The notes under the pieces are model-generated. The model had not been told where the DNA came from, did no database searches, and saw only the letters and a program-made list of their open reading frames with translations. Shown here piece by piece: positions 1-8,388 of a stretch of 64,000 nucleotides of DNA (position 1 is its first letter; each line of letters starts with the position of its first letter). A program made the position numbers and the translations under genes. The DNA lies in the NCBI RefSeq assembly GCF_014204495.1, contig NZ_JACHLN010000002.1, positions 186,001 to 250,000 on the forward strand, read 5' to 3'. This stretch comes from Sphingomonas kyeonggiensis. GTDB taxonomy: Bacteria > Pseudomonadota > Alphaproteobacteria > Sphingomonadales > Sphingomonadaceae.

Positions 1-314
1 GTACCGTTATCGGCATCATCCGCGCACTCGTGAAGATCGGTGCGGCTGGCCAGGCGTCGATCGACGCGGTCGCCGGTCCGGTCGGTGAAGCGCTGATCAT
101 GACCGCCGTCGGTCTCGCCGTCGCCGTTCCGGCCGTGCTCGCCTTCAACTGGCTGCAGGCTCGCAACAAGAAGATCAACGAGAGCCTGAACGCGTTCTCG
201 AACGATCTGCTCGGCTACCTGGCTTCGGACGGCCGCGTGCGCCCGACCGCTGCCAAGGCTGCTCCGGCCAAGGCCGCTCCGGCCGCGACCACCAGCACCG
301 CGCCGCGCGCCTAA
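1..314 (+). CDS. exbB: ExbB/TolQ/MotA-family proton channel subunit, C-terminal part
   Basis: The reading frame enters from the left edge (first whole codon at base 3), so only the last about 103 codons are present. The protein is an inner-membrane proton channel subunit that works with ExbD to power TonB-dependent outer-membrane transport. The visible part contains the family's last hydrophobic helix (GEALIMTAVGLAVAVPAVLAFNW broken around residue 40 of the fragment), followed by a cytoplasmic tail rich in Ala, Lys and Pro (AAKAAPAKAAPAA). Two exbD genes follow on the same strand, which supports the ExbB reading over flagellar MotA. TolQ cannot be fully excluded from the fragment alone. The true start lies outside the window. 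Confidence 0.85.
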   Translation, partial: TVIGIIRALVKIGAAGQASIDAVAGPVGEALIMTAVGLAVAVPAVLAFNWLQARNKKINESLNAFSNDLLGYLASDGRVRPTAAKAAPAKAAPAATTSTAPRA

Positions 315-412
315 GCGATCTGGAATATACGGGCCGCGCTCCTTCCCGGATGCGCGGCCCTCTCCAGCCCCTCGGGGCAGGGGATTGGATTAGAAGAATA
401 GGATAGCGCGCA

Positions 413-895
413 ATGGCGATGAGCGTAGGAGGGGGTGGCGGTGATGACGCCCCCATGTCGGACATCAATACCACGCCGCTCGTCGACGTGATGCTGGTGC
501 TCCTCATCATCTTCCTGATCACGGTTCCGGTCGTGATCCAGACGGTGAAGCTGGAGCTGCCGAAGGTCCAGTTCGAGCCGACGACCACCAAGCCCGAGAA
601 CGTCTCGCTCTCGGTCACGGCCAATGGCGGCAAGTGTGAAGTGTTCTGGAACATGACCCCGGTGACCAGCCAGGAGCTGGTCGAGCGTGGCGCGAAGAAG
701 CTGCGGGCCGAGATCGACAAGCAGGGCGGCATCAACGCTGCCGGCCTCGAGCTCCCCGAAGTGCACATCCGCGGCGACGTGAACACGCCGTACCGCTGCA
801 TCGGTGGCACGATCTATGCCATGCAGATGGCCGGGTTCGCCAAGGTCGGCTTCATCTCTGAACCGCCCGCCGGTTCGGCCACGGTTCGTCTCTGA
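413..895 (+). CDS. exbD: ExbD/TolR-family biopolymer transporter, first copy
   Basis: This 160-residue protein has a short Gly-rich cytoplasmic N-terminus, one membrane helix (about residues 23-42) and a periplasmic domain. Asp25, in PLVDVML, matches the proton-relaying Asp of E. coli ExbD. With the upstream ExbB-type subunit and the next ExbD it should couple proton flow to TonB. It begins 98 bp after the upstream stop, with a weak AGGATAG ribosome site. It carries two cysteines in the periplasmic domain (near residue 75 and in PYRCIGG) that the second copy lacks; a disulfide is possible but unproven. Paired exbD genes are typical of sphingomonads and xanthomonads. Confidence 0.93.
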   Translation: MAMSVGGGGGDDAPMSDINTTPLVDVMLVLLIIFLITVPVVIQTVKLELPKVQFEPTTTKPENVSLSVTANGGKCEVFWNMTPVTSQELVERGAKKLRAEIDKQGGINAAGLELPEVHIRGDVNTPYRCIGGTIYAMQMAGFAKVGFISEPPAGSATVRL

Positions 896-920
896 CGGCC
901 GGCTCAAAGGAGTTTAGACT

Positions 921-1349
921 ATGGGTATGAGCGTGGGCGGCGGCGGTGACGACGGCCCGATGATGGAAATCAACACGACGCCGCTGATCGACGTCATGTT
1001 GGTGCTCCTCATCATGATCATCATGACGATCCCGATTCAGACGCATGCCGTGAAGGTCGACCTTCCGCAGAACAGCAACAACACGGCGCCGATCGTCGAA
1101 GCGACCAAGAACAAGGTCTATATCGACGCGCAGGGCCAGGTGTTCTGGAACAGCATGCCGGTCGATGACGTGACGCTGCGTCAGTATCTCGACCAGTCGC
1201 TGCAGATGTCGCCGGAGCCGGAGCTGCACTTCCAGCCCGATCCGCAGACGCCGTACGACGTTGTCGACCGCATTCTCGCGATCATCAAGCGCGCGAATGT
1301 GACCAAGCTCGGCTTCGTCGGCAACGAGCAGTATCGCAACGACTTCTGA
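921..1349 (+). CDS. exbD2: ExbD/TolR-family biopolymer transporter, second copy
   Basis: This 142-residue paralogue of the preceding gene starts 25 bp after it, behind a strong AAAGGAG site. It shares the N-terminal pattern MSVGGGGDD and the motif EINTTPLIDVMLVLL, with Asp24 in the membrane helix as the likely proton-carrying residue. The periplasmic domain has diverged and has no cysteines, so the two copies probably have distinct roles, such as a heteromeric plug or different partner specificity; that is inference. A strong intrinsic terminator follows the stop, so it is the last gene of the exbB-exbD-exbD unit. Confidence 0.93.
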   Translation: MGMSVGGGGDDGPMMEINTTPLIDVMLVLLIMIIMTIPIQTHAVKVDLPQNSNNTAPIVEATKNKVYIDAQGQVFWNSMPVDDVTLRQYLDQSLQMSPEPELHFQPDPQTPYDVVDRILAIIKRANVTKLGFVGNEQYRNDF

Positions 1350-1384
1350 TCCGCCGCCCTTCGGGGCCTGGATCCGGAAACAGG

Positions 1385-1416
1385 AAAGGCGGTCCTTCGG
1401 GGCCGCCTTTTCTTTT
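1385..1416 (+). terminator. Rho-independent terminator of the exbB-exbD-exbD unit
   Basis: An 11-bp stem, AAAGGCGGTCC pairing with GGGCCGCCTTT with one G-U pair, closes on a TTCG tetraloop and is followed by TCTTTT. It lies 36 bp after the second exbD stop. Confidence 0.9.
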
Positions 1417-1534
1417 GCCCGTATATCTACGGATCCACGCAAATGCGCTTGCAGGGCAGTCATGGAAGTGTAACACTATTGTCTTCAAAGAGTCATGGAA
1501 GTGTCTCCATGGCGTAACAGAAGGAGTAGGAGTT

Positions 1535-1900
1535 ATGCGCATCGCGCTCATTGTCCTTGCAGCCGCCCCGTTCGCGCTCGCCGCGCTGCCCGCGCAGGCC
1601 CAGCGCCCGGACGGGGACCCCGTAGCAAGTACTGCCATCCAGCATGGCCAATATGCCCAGGCGGAGCGCCAGCTCACCGCCCAGCTGCGCCAGAATCCCG
1701 GCGCGCCGGAGCTTCTGCTCAACCTTGCCGCCATCTATGCCGAGACCGGCCGCGCCACCGAAGCCCGCGATCTCTATCGCCAGGTGCTCGCGCAGCGGAA
1801 TTTCGAGATGGACCTGCCCGGTGACCGGCAGTCGACGTCCTATGCCGTCGCCAACAAGGGTCTCCAGCGCGTCAATGCGCTCCAGTTGACTTCGCGCTAA
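1535..1900 (+). CDS. Secreted tetratricopeptide-repeat protein
   Basis: This small protein of 121 residues has a clear Sec signal peptide (MRIALIVLAAAPFALAALP, cleavage likely after AQA near residue 22), then one or two TPR-like helical hairpins (GQYAQAERQLTAQLRQNP, and ELLLNLAAIYAETGRATEAR with RDLYRQVL). It is probably periplasmic and binds a protein partner. The start is chosen at 1535 because AAGGAG lies 8 bases upstream and the signal peptide begins exactly there; an in-frame extension back to 1415 runs through non-coding-looking sequence just after the upstream terminator. It follows the TonB-energising genes but has its own transcription context. No specific function can be assigned. 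Confidence 0.8.
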   Translation: MRIALIVLAAAPFALAALPAQAQRPDGDPVASTAIQHGQYAQAERQLTAQLRQNPGAPELLLNLAAIYAETGRATEARDLYRQVLAQRNFEMDLPGDRQSTSYAVANKGLQRVNALQLTSR

Positions 1901-1968
1901 GGCGCGAACCAGGGTCGGCGGCCGCGCATCCCTCTCGCGCGGTCGACGGCGGCAGCCCAAGGGGCTGA

Positions 1969-1997
1969 CAGGCGCCGGCCCATCCCGGCGCCTTCTC
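1969..1997 (+). terminator. Hairpin terminator after the TPR gene
   Basis: The perfect stem GGCGCCGG / CCGGCGCC (1971-1978 with 1985-1992) is followed by TTCTCC. It lies between the convergent TPR gene and dcd, so it may serve the plus strand, with a weak U-tract. Confidence 0.55.
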
Positions 1998-2014
1998 CAT
2001 TTCAGGTCAGAAGC

Positions 2015-2566
2015 TTAGAGCCGGGGCAGAGTGACGCCGCGCTGGCCCATATATTTGCCTGCACGATCGGCATAGCTGGTCTCGCAGGGCTGATCGCCCT
2101 TGAGGAACAGGAACTGGCAGGCGCCTTCGTTCGCATAGATCTTGGCGGGCAGCGGCGTCGTGTTCGAGAATTCGAGCGTCACATGGCCTTCCCATTCGGG
2201 CTCGAGCGGGGTGACGTTCACGATGATCCCGCAGCGGGCATAGGTCGATTTGCCCAGGCAAATCACCAGCGTGTCGCGTGGGATGCGGAAATACTCCACC
2301 GTCCGGGCCAGCGCGAAGCTGTTGGGCGGGATGATGCAGACGTCGGTCTTGCGGTCGACGAAGCTGTTCGCCGCGAAGTCCTTGGGGTCCACCACCGCCG
2401 AATCGACATTGGTGAAAATCTTGAATTCGTCGGCGACGCGCGCGTCATAGCCATAGGAAGAGAGGCCGTAGCTGATGCAGCCCTCGCGGCGCTGCGCCTC
2501 GACAAAGGGCTCGATCATCCCGGTGGTTTGGGCCTGTTCGCGAATCCAGCGGTCTGAAAGGATCAT
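2015..2566 (-). CDS. dcd: dCTP deaminase
   Basis: This 183-residue protein matches Dcd in length and along its whole sequence. The enzyme deaminates dCTP to dUTP in the cytoplasm, feeding dUTPase and thymidylate synthesis. Visible landmarks are the N-terminus MILSDRWI, the motif [13 protein letters not shown], the core [28 protein letters not shown] containing the conserved Arg and Glu of the nucleotide site, and the C-terminal GKYMGQ lid. The frame stays open to 3049, but the known N-terminus begins at 2566. It is divergent from the GH115 gene, with 97 bp between starts. Confidence 0.96.
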   Translation of the reverse strand: MILSDRWIREQAQTTGMIEPFVEAQRREGCISYGLSSYGYDARVADEFKIFTNVDSAVVDPKDFAANSFVDRKTDVCIIPPNSFALARTVEYFRIPRDTLVICLGKSTYARCGIIVNVTPLEPEWEGHVTLEFSNTTPLPAKIYANEGACQFLFLKGDQPCETSYADRAGKYMGQRGVTLPRL

Positions 2567-2663
2567 GGGCCCGGTTTTGCCGGAAGCGGGCGGCGGGGCA
2601 AGTCCCTGTTGCCCGATTGCGATCGGGTGCGCATAACGCAGACAAATAGATACGGGAGAGGGT

Positions 2664-5210
2664 ATGCGCGGATTGGTGGCGGCTGCACTGGCTGCGACGG
2701 TGGCTTCGATGCCGGCGCTGGCCTGCGAAGGCGCGGTGACGGTTTGCCCGACGGCTGCCGGGACGAGCTTTGCGTTGATCGCGGACGGCAAGCCCGCGAC
2801 CGTGCTGGTCGATCCGGCCGCAGACCCGGCGGTGCGCCATGCCGCGAAGGGGTTCGCCGGCGATCTCGCGCGTGTGAGCGGCACCAGGGTCGCACCGCGG
2901 CTGGGAGAGGCTGGTGCAGCCGGCGCGGTGGTGATGATCGGTGTGCTCGGGCAGAGCCCGATGATCGATGCGCTGGTCCGCGACGGCAGGATCAAGGCGC
3001 AGGACATTGCCGGCGAGTGGGAGGCATTCCGCCAGATCGTGGTCGACAATCCCGCGCCGGGCGTGCCGCGCGCGTTGGTGATTGTCGGCTCGGATCGTCG
3101 TGGCGCGGTCTATGGCGCCTATGACCTGTCCGAGAAGATCGGCGTGTCGCCCTGGCACTGGTTCGCCGATGTGCCGGTCGCCAGGCGGGCCAATGTCTGG
3201 CTGACCGCCGGAGCACGGCGCGACCAGCCCCGGGTGCGTTATCGCGGCTTCTTCATCAACGACGAGGCGCCGGCCTTCTCCACCTGGGCGCAGAAGAAAT
3301 TTGGCGGTGCGAATGCAAAGGCTTATGCCCATATCTTCGAGCTCGAACTCAGGCTGAAGGGCAACTATCTCTGGCCGGCGATGTGGGCACCGCGCGCCTT
3401 CAACGACGATGATCCGCAAAACAAGATCCTCGCCGACGAGATGGGCATCGTCATGGGCACCTCGCACCACGAGCCGATGACGCGCGCGCAGGACGAGTGG
3501 CACCGGAACACCGCCGGCGGGGTGACCGGGGGGAAGTGGGACTACACGACCAACGCCGCCAATCTGCGCGCCTTCTGGCGGGGCGGGATCGAGCGGATGA
3601 TGTCGAAGGGGGACGGCAAGGGTTATGAGAGCCTGGTGACCGTCGGCATGCGCGGCGATGGCGACGAGCCGATGGCCGAGGGCACTGCGACCAGGCTGCT
3701 GGAGGGCATCGTCGCCGACCAGCGCGGGATCATCGCCGAGGTGACCGGCAAGCCGGCCGACAAGACGCCGCAGGTCTGGGCTCTCTACAAGGAAGTGCAG
3801 GATTATTACGACCATGGCATGCAGGTGCCCGACGATGTCATCCTGCTGTTCGCCGACGACAATTGGGGGCAGGTGCGTCGGCTTCCCGATCCCGGCAGCG
3901 CCCCGCGCAAGGGTGGGTACGGGGTCTATTACCACTTCGACTATGTAGGTGGTCCCCGCAACTACAAGTGGCTGAACACCAATCAGATCGAGAAGAGCTG
4001 GCAGCAGATGGACCTGGCCTGGCAGCGTGGGGCCAGGGCGTTGTGGATCGTCAATGTCGGCGATCTGAAGCCGATGGAATATCCGTTGAGCTTCTTCATG
4101 AAGCAGGCCTGGAACCCCGAAGCGATGACCCCGGAGGCGCTGGCCGCCTATCCCGCGCAATGGGCCGCGGAGCAGTTCGGGGCGGGGCGGGGCAAGGCGA
4201 TCGGGGCGTTGCTGACCCGCTATTCCCAGCTGGCCGCGCGGCGGAAGCCGGAGCTGATCGATGCCGGGAGCTTTGGACCGGCGGAATTCGCGGCGATGAT
4301 TGCCGAATGGGACCAGCTTGAAGCCGCGATGCTGGCCGAGAAATCGCGCGTCGCGCCGCAGGGGAGGGATTCGTACTTCCAGCTGGTCGAACACCCGATC
4401 GCGGCCATGGCGAACCTGTACCGGCTCTACCACGCGGTTGCCCGCAACCGCAGCCTCGCCGCCGCCAACGACCCGCGCGCCAACGGCTTCGCCGACCAGG
4501 CCGAGCAATTCTTCGCCCGCGACCAGCAGCTGAGCGACCGCTACCACGCGATCGCCGGCGGCAAATGGGACGGGATGATGCTCCAGACCCATATCGGCTA
4601 CACCAACTGGCAGCAGCCCGAGAAGCAGGTGATGCCCGAAGTGAAGCGGGTGACCGGCGGCCCGCGCATCACCGCGATCGACCTGCACAAGGTCGAGACC
4701 GATGCCGCCGTGATCGAGGCGGGCGACTATGCCCGCGCAATCGGCGGCAAGGGGCTGGCCTGGCGCACGATCCCGCATCTGGGACGCACCAGGGGCGCGG
4801 TGCTGGCGCTGCCCCAGGGCCAGCCGGCAACGACGCCAGCGGACGGCGTGCGGCTGGAATATGCCGTCACCGCCCGCCAGCCGGGCCCGCTGGCGGTGCA
4901 ACTGATCCTGGTGCCGACGCTCGGCACCGGCGCGGACGGCAAGCTGCGCATCGGCGTGTCGATCGACGATGGCCCGGTGCAGCTGCTGAGCGACCTGCTC
5001 ACCCCGGCGCCCAACGCCGCCGACAGCCAGCCCAAGCGCGACTGGAACCGCGCGGTGGAGGACAATGCCCGTACGCTCACCGTGCGCTTCCCGGGCGTCG
5101 CCGCGGGCAGGCATGTGCTCAAGGTCTGGCGGATCGACGACAATGTCGTGCTCCAGCGGATCGTGGTGGGCACCGGCGAGCTGCCGGGGAGCTATCTGGG
5201 CGGGCGGTGA
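2664..5210 (+). CDS. Glycoside hydrolase family 115 (xylan alpha-glucuronidase)
   Basis: This large secreted protein has 848 residues. GH115 enzymes remove glucuronic acid or 4-O-methylglucuronic acid side chains from xylan, including from internal xyloses. It has a Sec signal peptide ([20 protein letters not shown]) and then family-typical blocks: [64 protein letters not shown] and [17 protein letters not shown] in the catalytic barrel, and a C-terminal beta-sandwich module (from about 680). Length is normal for the family. GAGAGGGT just upstream supports the start. It stands alone, divergent from dcd, with no other xylanolytic gene beside it; a GH5 gene lies 15 kb away. It is probably periplasmic or outer-membrane associated. 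Confidence 0.92.
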   Translation: MRGLVAAALAATVASMPALACEGAVTVCPTAAGTSFALIADGKPATVLVDPAADPAVRHAAKGFAGDLARVSGTRVAPRLGEAGAAGAVVMIGVLGQSPMIDALVRDGRIKAQDIAGEWEAFRQIVVDNPAPGVPRALVIVGSDRRGAVYGAYDLSEKIGVSPWHWFADVPVARRANVWLTAGARRDQPRVRYRGFFINDEAPAFSTWAQKKFGGANAKAYAHIFELELRLKGNYLWPAMWAPRAFNDDDPQNKILADEMGIVMGTSHHEPMTRAQDEWHRNTAGGVTGGKWDYTTNAANLRAFWRGGIERMMSKGDGKGYESLVTVGMRGDGDEPMAEGTATRLLEGIVADQRGIIAEVTGKPADKTPQVWALYKEVQDYYDHGMQVPDDVILLFADDNWGQVRRLPDPGSAPRKGGYGVYYHFDYVGGPRNYKWLNTNQIEKSWQQMDLAWQRGARALWIVNVGDLKPMEYPLSFFMKQAWNPEAMTPEALAAYPAQWAAEQFGAGRGKAIGALLTRYSQLAARRKPELIDAGSFGPAEFAAMIAEWDQLEAAMLAEKSRVAPQGRDSYFQLVEHPIAAMANLYRLYHAVARNRSLAAANDPRANGFADQAEQFFARDQQLSDRYHAIAGGKWDGMMLQTHIGYTNWQQPEKQVMPEVKRVTGGPRITAIDLHKVETDAAVIEAGDYARAIGGKGLAWRTIPHLGRTRGAVLALPQGQPATTPADGVRLEYAVTARQPGPLAVQLILVPTLGTGADGKLRIGVSIDDGPVQLLSDLLTPAPNAADSQPKRDWNRAVEDNARTLTVRFPGVAAGRHVLKVWRIDDNVVLQRIVVGTGELPGSYLGGR

Positions 5211-5393
5211 GGTTCGCCAACGAAGTCAAGGAGCGGCCGCGGTTGCACGTGGACTACGTGAACCAAGCAGGTGACATCCTACATTTCAAGAGTGCCGTAT
5301 TGGTGGATTCTGCGGGGGTGACGGAGTGGGGCGGGCCGTGCCCAGCTGCCATGTCGTTCGTGCGGTTCCGGCGCCATCGACGGTGCGCCGAGG

Positions 5394-5420
5394 CTGGGCC
5401 CCGGCCTTCGCCGGGGAACT
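5394..5420. repeat. Palindromic intergenic repeat, family B, single arm
   Basis: This 27-base unit, built round GGGCCCCGG and CGCCGGGGA, is identical to 14254-14280 and near-identical to arms at 15834-15908 and 32178-32247. It lies in the 277-bp gap between the GH115 gene and the glyoxalase-like gene; I see nothing else in that gap. Confidence 0.8.
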
Positions 5421-5487
5421 GAAGCGTTGCGTGTCGGAGGGCGCCGGCAGTCGAGGACCTGCTTTCCCGGCACGCAGGATCGCGGCC

Positions 5488-5856
5488 TTACCCCTGCACC
5501 ACGTGCCACAGCTCGCCACAGGGGCCGAACACATAGGCGAGGGTGAGGCCCCAGGGCATCAGCGCGGGAGGCTTGGGCTCGGCGACGCCGAACTGGCCGG
5601 GCAGGTCGAGCGACTGGATATGCGCCCACCAGGCGTCGAGATCCTTGACGATGAGCTGCATCATGAAATTGTCGCCCCAGCCCTGATGATAATAGTCCTG
5701 GAGCAGGAAGCTGCCGGAATCGCAGGCGAAGCCGGCGACGCCGCCCGCTTCGAAGGTCAGCTCGAAGCCGAGTGCCTGGTAGAAGCGCTTGGAGAGGGCG
5801 AAATCCTTGCCGCCGGGGACGAAGGGGCGGATCGTGGTGGTGGCGAGAGTCGACAT
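5488..5856 (-). CDS. Glyoxalase/bleomycin-resistance (VOC) family protein
   Basis: This single-module VOC protein has 122 residues. The pattern RPFVPGGKDFALSKRFYQALGFE starts the first beta-alpha-beta unit, and it ends with LTLAYVFGPCGELWHVVQ, as in vicinal-oxygen-chelate proteins. Such proteins bind metals or small hydrophobic ligands and often act in detoxification; the substrate is not predictable here. The start at 5856 (MSTLATTTIRPF) is chosen because upstream in-frame residues do not look like VOC sequence, and GGGAAAG lies about 9 bases before it. It appears monocistronic and is divergent from the next cluster. Confidence 0.8.
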   Translation of the reverse strand: MSTLATTTIRPFVPGGKDFALSKRFYQALGFELTFEAGGVAGFACDSGSFLLQDYYHQGWGDNFMMQLIVKDLDAWWAHIQSLDLPGQFGVAEPKPPALMPWGLTLAYVFGPCGELWHVVQG

Positions 5857-6002
5857 TCCAGTGCTTTCCCAGGTGAGGTCGGTTTGCCCAAGGGCTGGAC
5901 ATGCACCCTTCCGGACCAAGTTGCGATTGCATCCCCGACCCTTCGCGTAAAGCATGACAAGGCATGCATCGAGACCCGGTCTCGTGCGTGAAGGGGGCGC
6001 CT

Positions 6003-6647
6003 GTGAATATTACTGTCCTGTTTGGGAAGGAGCCCGATTCCTCCTTCTGGCCCGATCTGATTTCCGCGGGCGTGCCGGCATTGATGTGGATCCTCGGCAT
6101 CGCGCTGCTGTGGGTGCTGCTCGGCCGCCCCAAGCTTGAGAATATCGTGCGGCGGATCAGCAAGGTTGGCGCCTTTGGGATCGAGCTGGAATTCCGGGAG
6201 GGCATCGAGGCCGCCGAGGCGGCGAAGGGCACTGGCGCGCCGACGACGGAGTCGAACCTGATAGCGCGCCGTTTGTTGGCGGCCGAACCAGTGTTGAAGA
6301 ACGCCCGGCTGCTCTGGGTCGATGACGAGCCGTCCAATAATGATCTCGAAGCCGATGTGCTGCGGCGCGCTGGCGTGGACATTCTCACCGCGGTTTCGAC
6401 GGAGGAGGCCGTGCGCTGGCTCGATGCCACCCGGATCGACCTCATCGTTTCGGACATGACGCGGGGAGAGGATCCCACTGCAGGCCTGAAGCTGCTCGAC
6501 CTGGTCCGAGCACGGCGCCGGTCACCGCGACTGATCTTCTATGTCGGAATGGAGCGCCCCTGCCCGGAGGGCGCATTTGGCTGCACCGTCGAGCCGATCG
6601 AACTCATGCATCTGGTGATCGATGCGCTGAGCCGGGAGCGGAGCTGA
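6003..6647 (+). CDS. Membrane-anchored protein with a degenerate response-regulator receiver domain
   Basis: This 214-residue protein starts at GTG, preceded by AAGGGGG; an ATG 13 codons upstream is less likely. It has a short N-terminus, one membrane helix (about residues 20-40, PALMWILGIALLWVLLG), a charged linker (41-100), and a receiver-like domain (100-214). The acidic pair Asp107-Asp108 (LLWVDDEPSNN) and an acceptor-like Asp151 (LIVSDM) are present. The conserved Lys appears to be replaced (CTVEPIEL, where T-K-P is expected), and the Thr/Ser position reads FYVG. Phosphorylation is therefore doubtful, and it may act as a ligand- or protein-sensing pseudo-receiver. It overlaps the next gene by one base. 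No kinase is adjacent, and base composition looks less GC-rich than that of neighbours. Confidence 0.75.
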   Translation: MNITVLFGKEPDSSFWPDLISAGVPALMWILGIALLWVLLGRPKLENIVRRISKVGAFGIELEFREGIEAAEAAKGTGAPTTESNLIARRLLAAEPVLKNARLLWVDDEPSNNDLEADVLRRAGVDILTAVSTEEAVRWLDATRIDLIVSDMTRGEDPTAGLKLLDLVRARRRSPRLIFYVGMERPCPEGAFGCTVEPIELMHLVIDALSRERS

Positions 6648-7261
6648 TGTATATCCAGCATTGCCTGAAGGGAATTGCCGGGGAAGGAAATGGGCACGCC
6701 GGGATGAGCTGGGACGAGGCCAAGATCAGGCTCTCCGGCCGGCACGGCATCACATCAAACTGGTGGCGCGGGAAGGGGACCATAACCGTCCAGGAGAAAG
6801 CAGATATCCTCAGCGAGGATAATCTCGATCGCCACCTGCACGATTATGAGAATTACGGCGACGAGACGCCCTTCATTTCGCTCACCGCCGGAGCCGTGTC
6901 GCGAGACTTACTGGCGCGCAGGAACCACGACTATAGCGCACTCGATACCGCGCTGCTGTTTGCCACGAACAACTGGCAACAGCCGGGCGCGATATTCCAT
7001 TGCTGGGTGCCGGTGGCGCTCAACCCCTCGGTCGAAGTGGAATTCGTCGCAGAGGCGGTACGGGACCTGCTCACCTATCGCAGATGGTCGGACTATCAGC
7101 TCGAAGGCGAGCTCACCGCCAAGGTTCATATCCCGGCGTCGCAAATCTCGCATGTCGACTGGTGGGACGGGGGCATCAGCATGATGCGGCCGGCCGACAC
7201 CTTCCAGAATACGCGCTATGTGCCTCCGGACGGCGTGCTCAACCTGAGGACCTGGTTCTGA
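6647..7261 (+). CDS. Unrecognised protein with an ADP-ribosyltransferase-like residue pattern
   Basis: This 204-residue protein has no signal peptide or membrane helix. I do not recognise the family by name. Three short motifs fall in the order and spacing expected of an R-S-E ADP-ribosyltransferase fold: an Arg after aromatics (NWWRGKG, Arg41), a Ser-x-Thr strand (TPFISLT, Ser78 and Thr80), and a Glu-x-Glu loop leading into a strand and turn (YQLEGELTAKVHIPASQI, Glu153 and Glu155). The last resembles the E-x-E...IPxSQI pattern of cholera and heat-labile toxin A chains. This assignment is inference from motifs. One-base ATG/TGA overlaps on both sides indicate translational coupling. It could be a toxin, an effector modifying NAD or a target, or a non-enzymatic relative. 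Confidence 0.6.
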   Translation: MYIQHCLKGIAGEGNGHAGMSWDEAKIRLSGRHGITSNWWRGKGTITVQEKADILSEDNLDRHLHDYENYGDETPFISLTAGAVSRDLLARRNHDYSALDTALLFATNNWQQPGAIFHCWVPVALNPSVEVEFVAEAVRDLLTYRRWSDYQLEGELTAKVHIPASQISHVDWWDGGISMMRPADTFQNTRYVPPDGVLNLRTWF

Positions 7262-8094
7262 TGGAAACCTATGGCTTCGAGCCCGAGTTTCTCGAACGCA
7301 GGATAAGCTTCCTTACCAGCCGCGCCAGGGCGCATCAGGAGCTGGGCAGGGGGGAGCCGAGAACGCAGGGATATGCGGCAACGCTGCTGCGCGATGCCGC
7401 TGCCGTTGCGCTGATCGCAGGAGATGTGGAGAAAGCCCGCGGACTGTTCGGACAGGCGGGCGCAATGTTCGAGGCGCTGGGCATCCCGCACGGTCATCTC
7501 CTTCGGTTGCTCGCCGGGGAAGAGGGTGGCGAGGCGCTAGCCAAAGCCCGGTTCGATGCGGGATGGGCGCTGCACCGGGGGCAAGCGGCGGATCAGGCCG
7601 AGATCCAATTGCCGCCCGCGCTGCAGGTGCCAGTGCAGCGCCTGGCGCTGATACAGGCGCTATCCTTCGACAAGGAGCAGAACGGGCTGGAGCTTGCCGC
7701 GAGTTTGCGCGAGCGGGATGCGCTTGTTCCACAGCCGGCCGGCCCGAGCGGATTGCCCATCTCCGTGTATCTGCGGCTGCTCGATCGGCTCGAAGGTACG
7801 GAGGGCTGGGGCTATGAGGACCCGCATCCGGATGATCTGAGCCGATTGATCGCGCATCGGCTCGAGCAGGTGGAAGCGATGCAGGCCGATCGTTTCCATT
7901 GGGACCGCCTGCTTTCCCCCGCAGCGCTGCTCGATATCTCGACCGTCGTGCTCGGCATGATTGCCATCCGAAACGGGGGAACCATGTTCGAGGACCTGCC
8001 CCGGGACGAGATCGCCTGGCTGCCGATCCGGGCCGCGGAGATGCTGAGTGGGGGCAGGCCGGAACCGGAGCCGGAGTGGGAGCCGGCCTGGTAG
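7261..8094 (+). CDS. Unrecognised helical protein, third gene of the receiver/ART-like cassette
   Basis: This 277-residue protein starts at the ATG that overlaps the previous stop by one base (METYGFEPEF). It is soluble, with no signal peptide, and mostly alpha-helical by composition. Residues about 40-75 resemble one TPR-like hairpin (LLRDAAAVALIAGDVEKAR followed by GLFGQAGAMF). The tail is acidic and Pro-rich (GRPEPEPEWEPAW). The longer frame starting at 7000 overlaps the ART-like gene and is not used. Its position suggests a partner, regulator or neutraliser of the ART-like protein; this is inference from order only. A repeat pair follows, so it is probably the last gene of the unit. Confidence 0.65.
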   Translation: METYGFEPEFLERRISFLTSRARAHQELGRGEPRTQGYAATLLRDAAAVALIAGDVEKARGLFGQAGAMFEALGIPHGHLLRLLAGEEGGEALAKARFDAGWALHRGQAADQAEIQLPPALQVPVQRLALIQALSFDKEQNGLELAASLRERDALVPQPAGPSGLPISVYLRLLDRLEGTEGWGYEDPHPDDLSRLIAHRLEQVEAMQADRFHWDRLLSPAALLDISTVVLGMIAIRNGGTMFEDLPRDEIAWLPIRAAEMLSGGRPEPEPEWEPAW

Positions 8095-8152
8095 GCTGTA
8101 TCGACATTCAAAGGGTGCTCAGGGCCGCACGTCATTTTCCCGCGTTACCTCT

Positions 8153-8289
8153 CGTCATCCCCGCGCAGGCGGGGATCCAGAGCCAGGGATGGGGAACGAA
8201 GAGCTTGCCTTGCACTCTCCGGCACGCATGCGCCCGATTTCATCCCGCATCCCGAGCTACTCTGGATCCCCGCCTGCGCGGGGATGACG
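8153..8289. repeat. Palindromic repeat element, family A, with perfect 30-bp inverted arms
   Basis: Bases 8153-8182 and 8260-8289 are exact reverse complements over 30 bp (CGTCATCCCCGC at one end, GCGGGGATGACG at the other), separated by 77 bp. The element fills most of the 294-bp gap between the helical gene and cdd; I see no gene in this gap. A diverged relative lies at 26751-26830. Confidence 0.9.
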
Positions 8290-8388
8290 GGGAAGGAGGC
8301 GGGCCAACCCGCCGCCTACTCGACTGGGAGCAGCCGGTGACCAATCGCTTGCCGGGGAACCAAGAAAGGGCCGAATGTGGAACGCAGC

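Noticed and set aside
2445..5114. Minus-strand open frame of 889 codons
   Set aside because: It is an antisense shadow of the GH115 gene, with low-complexity His/Arg/Gly composition.
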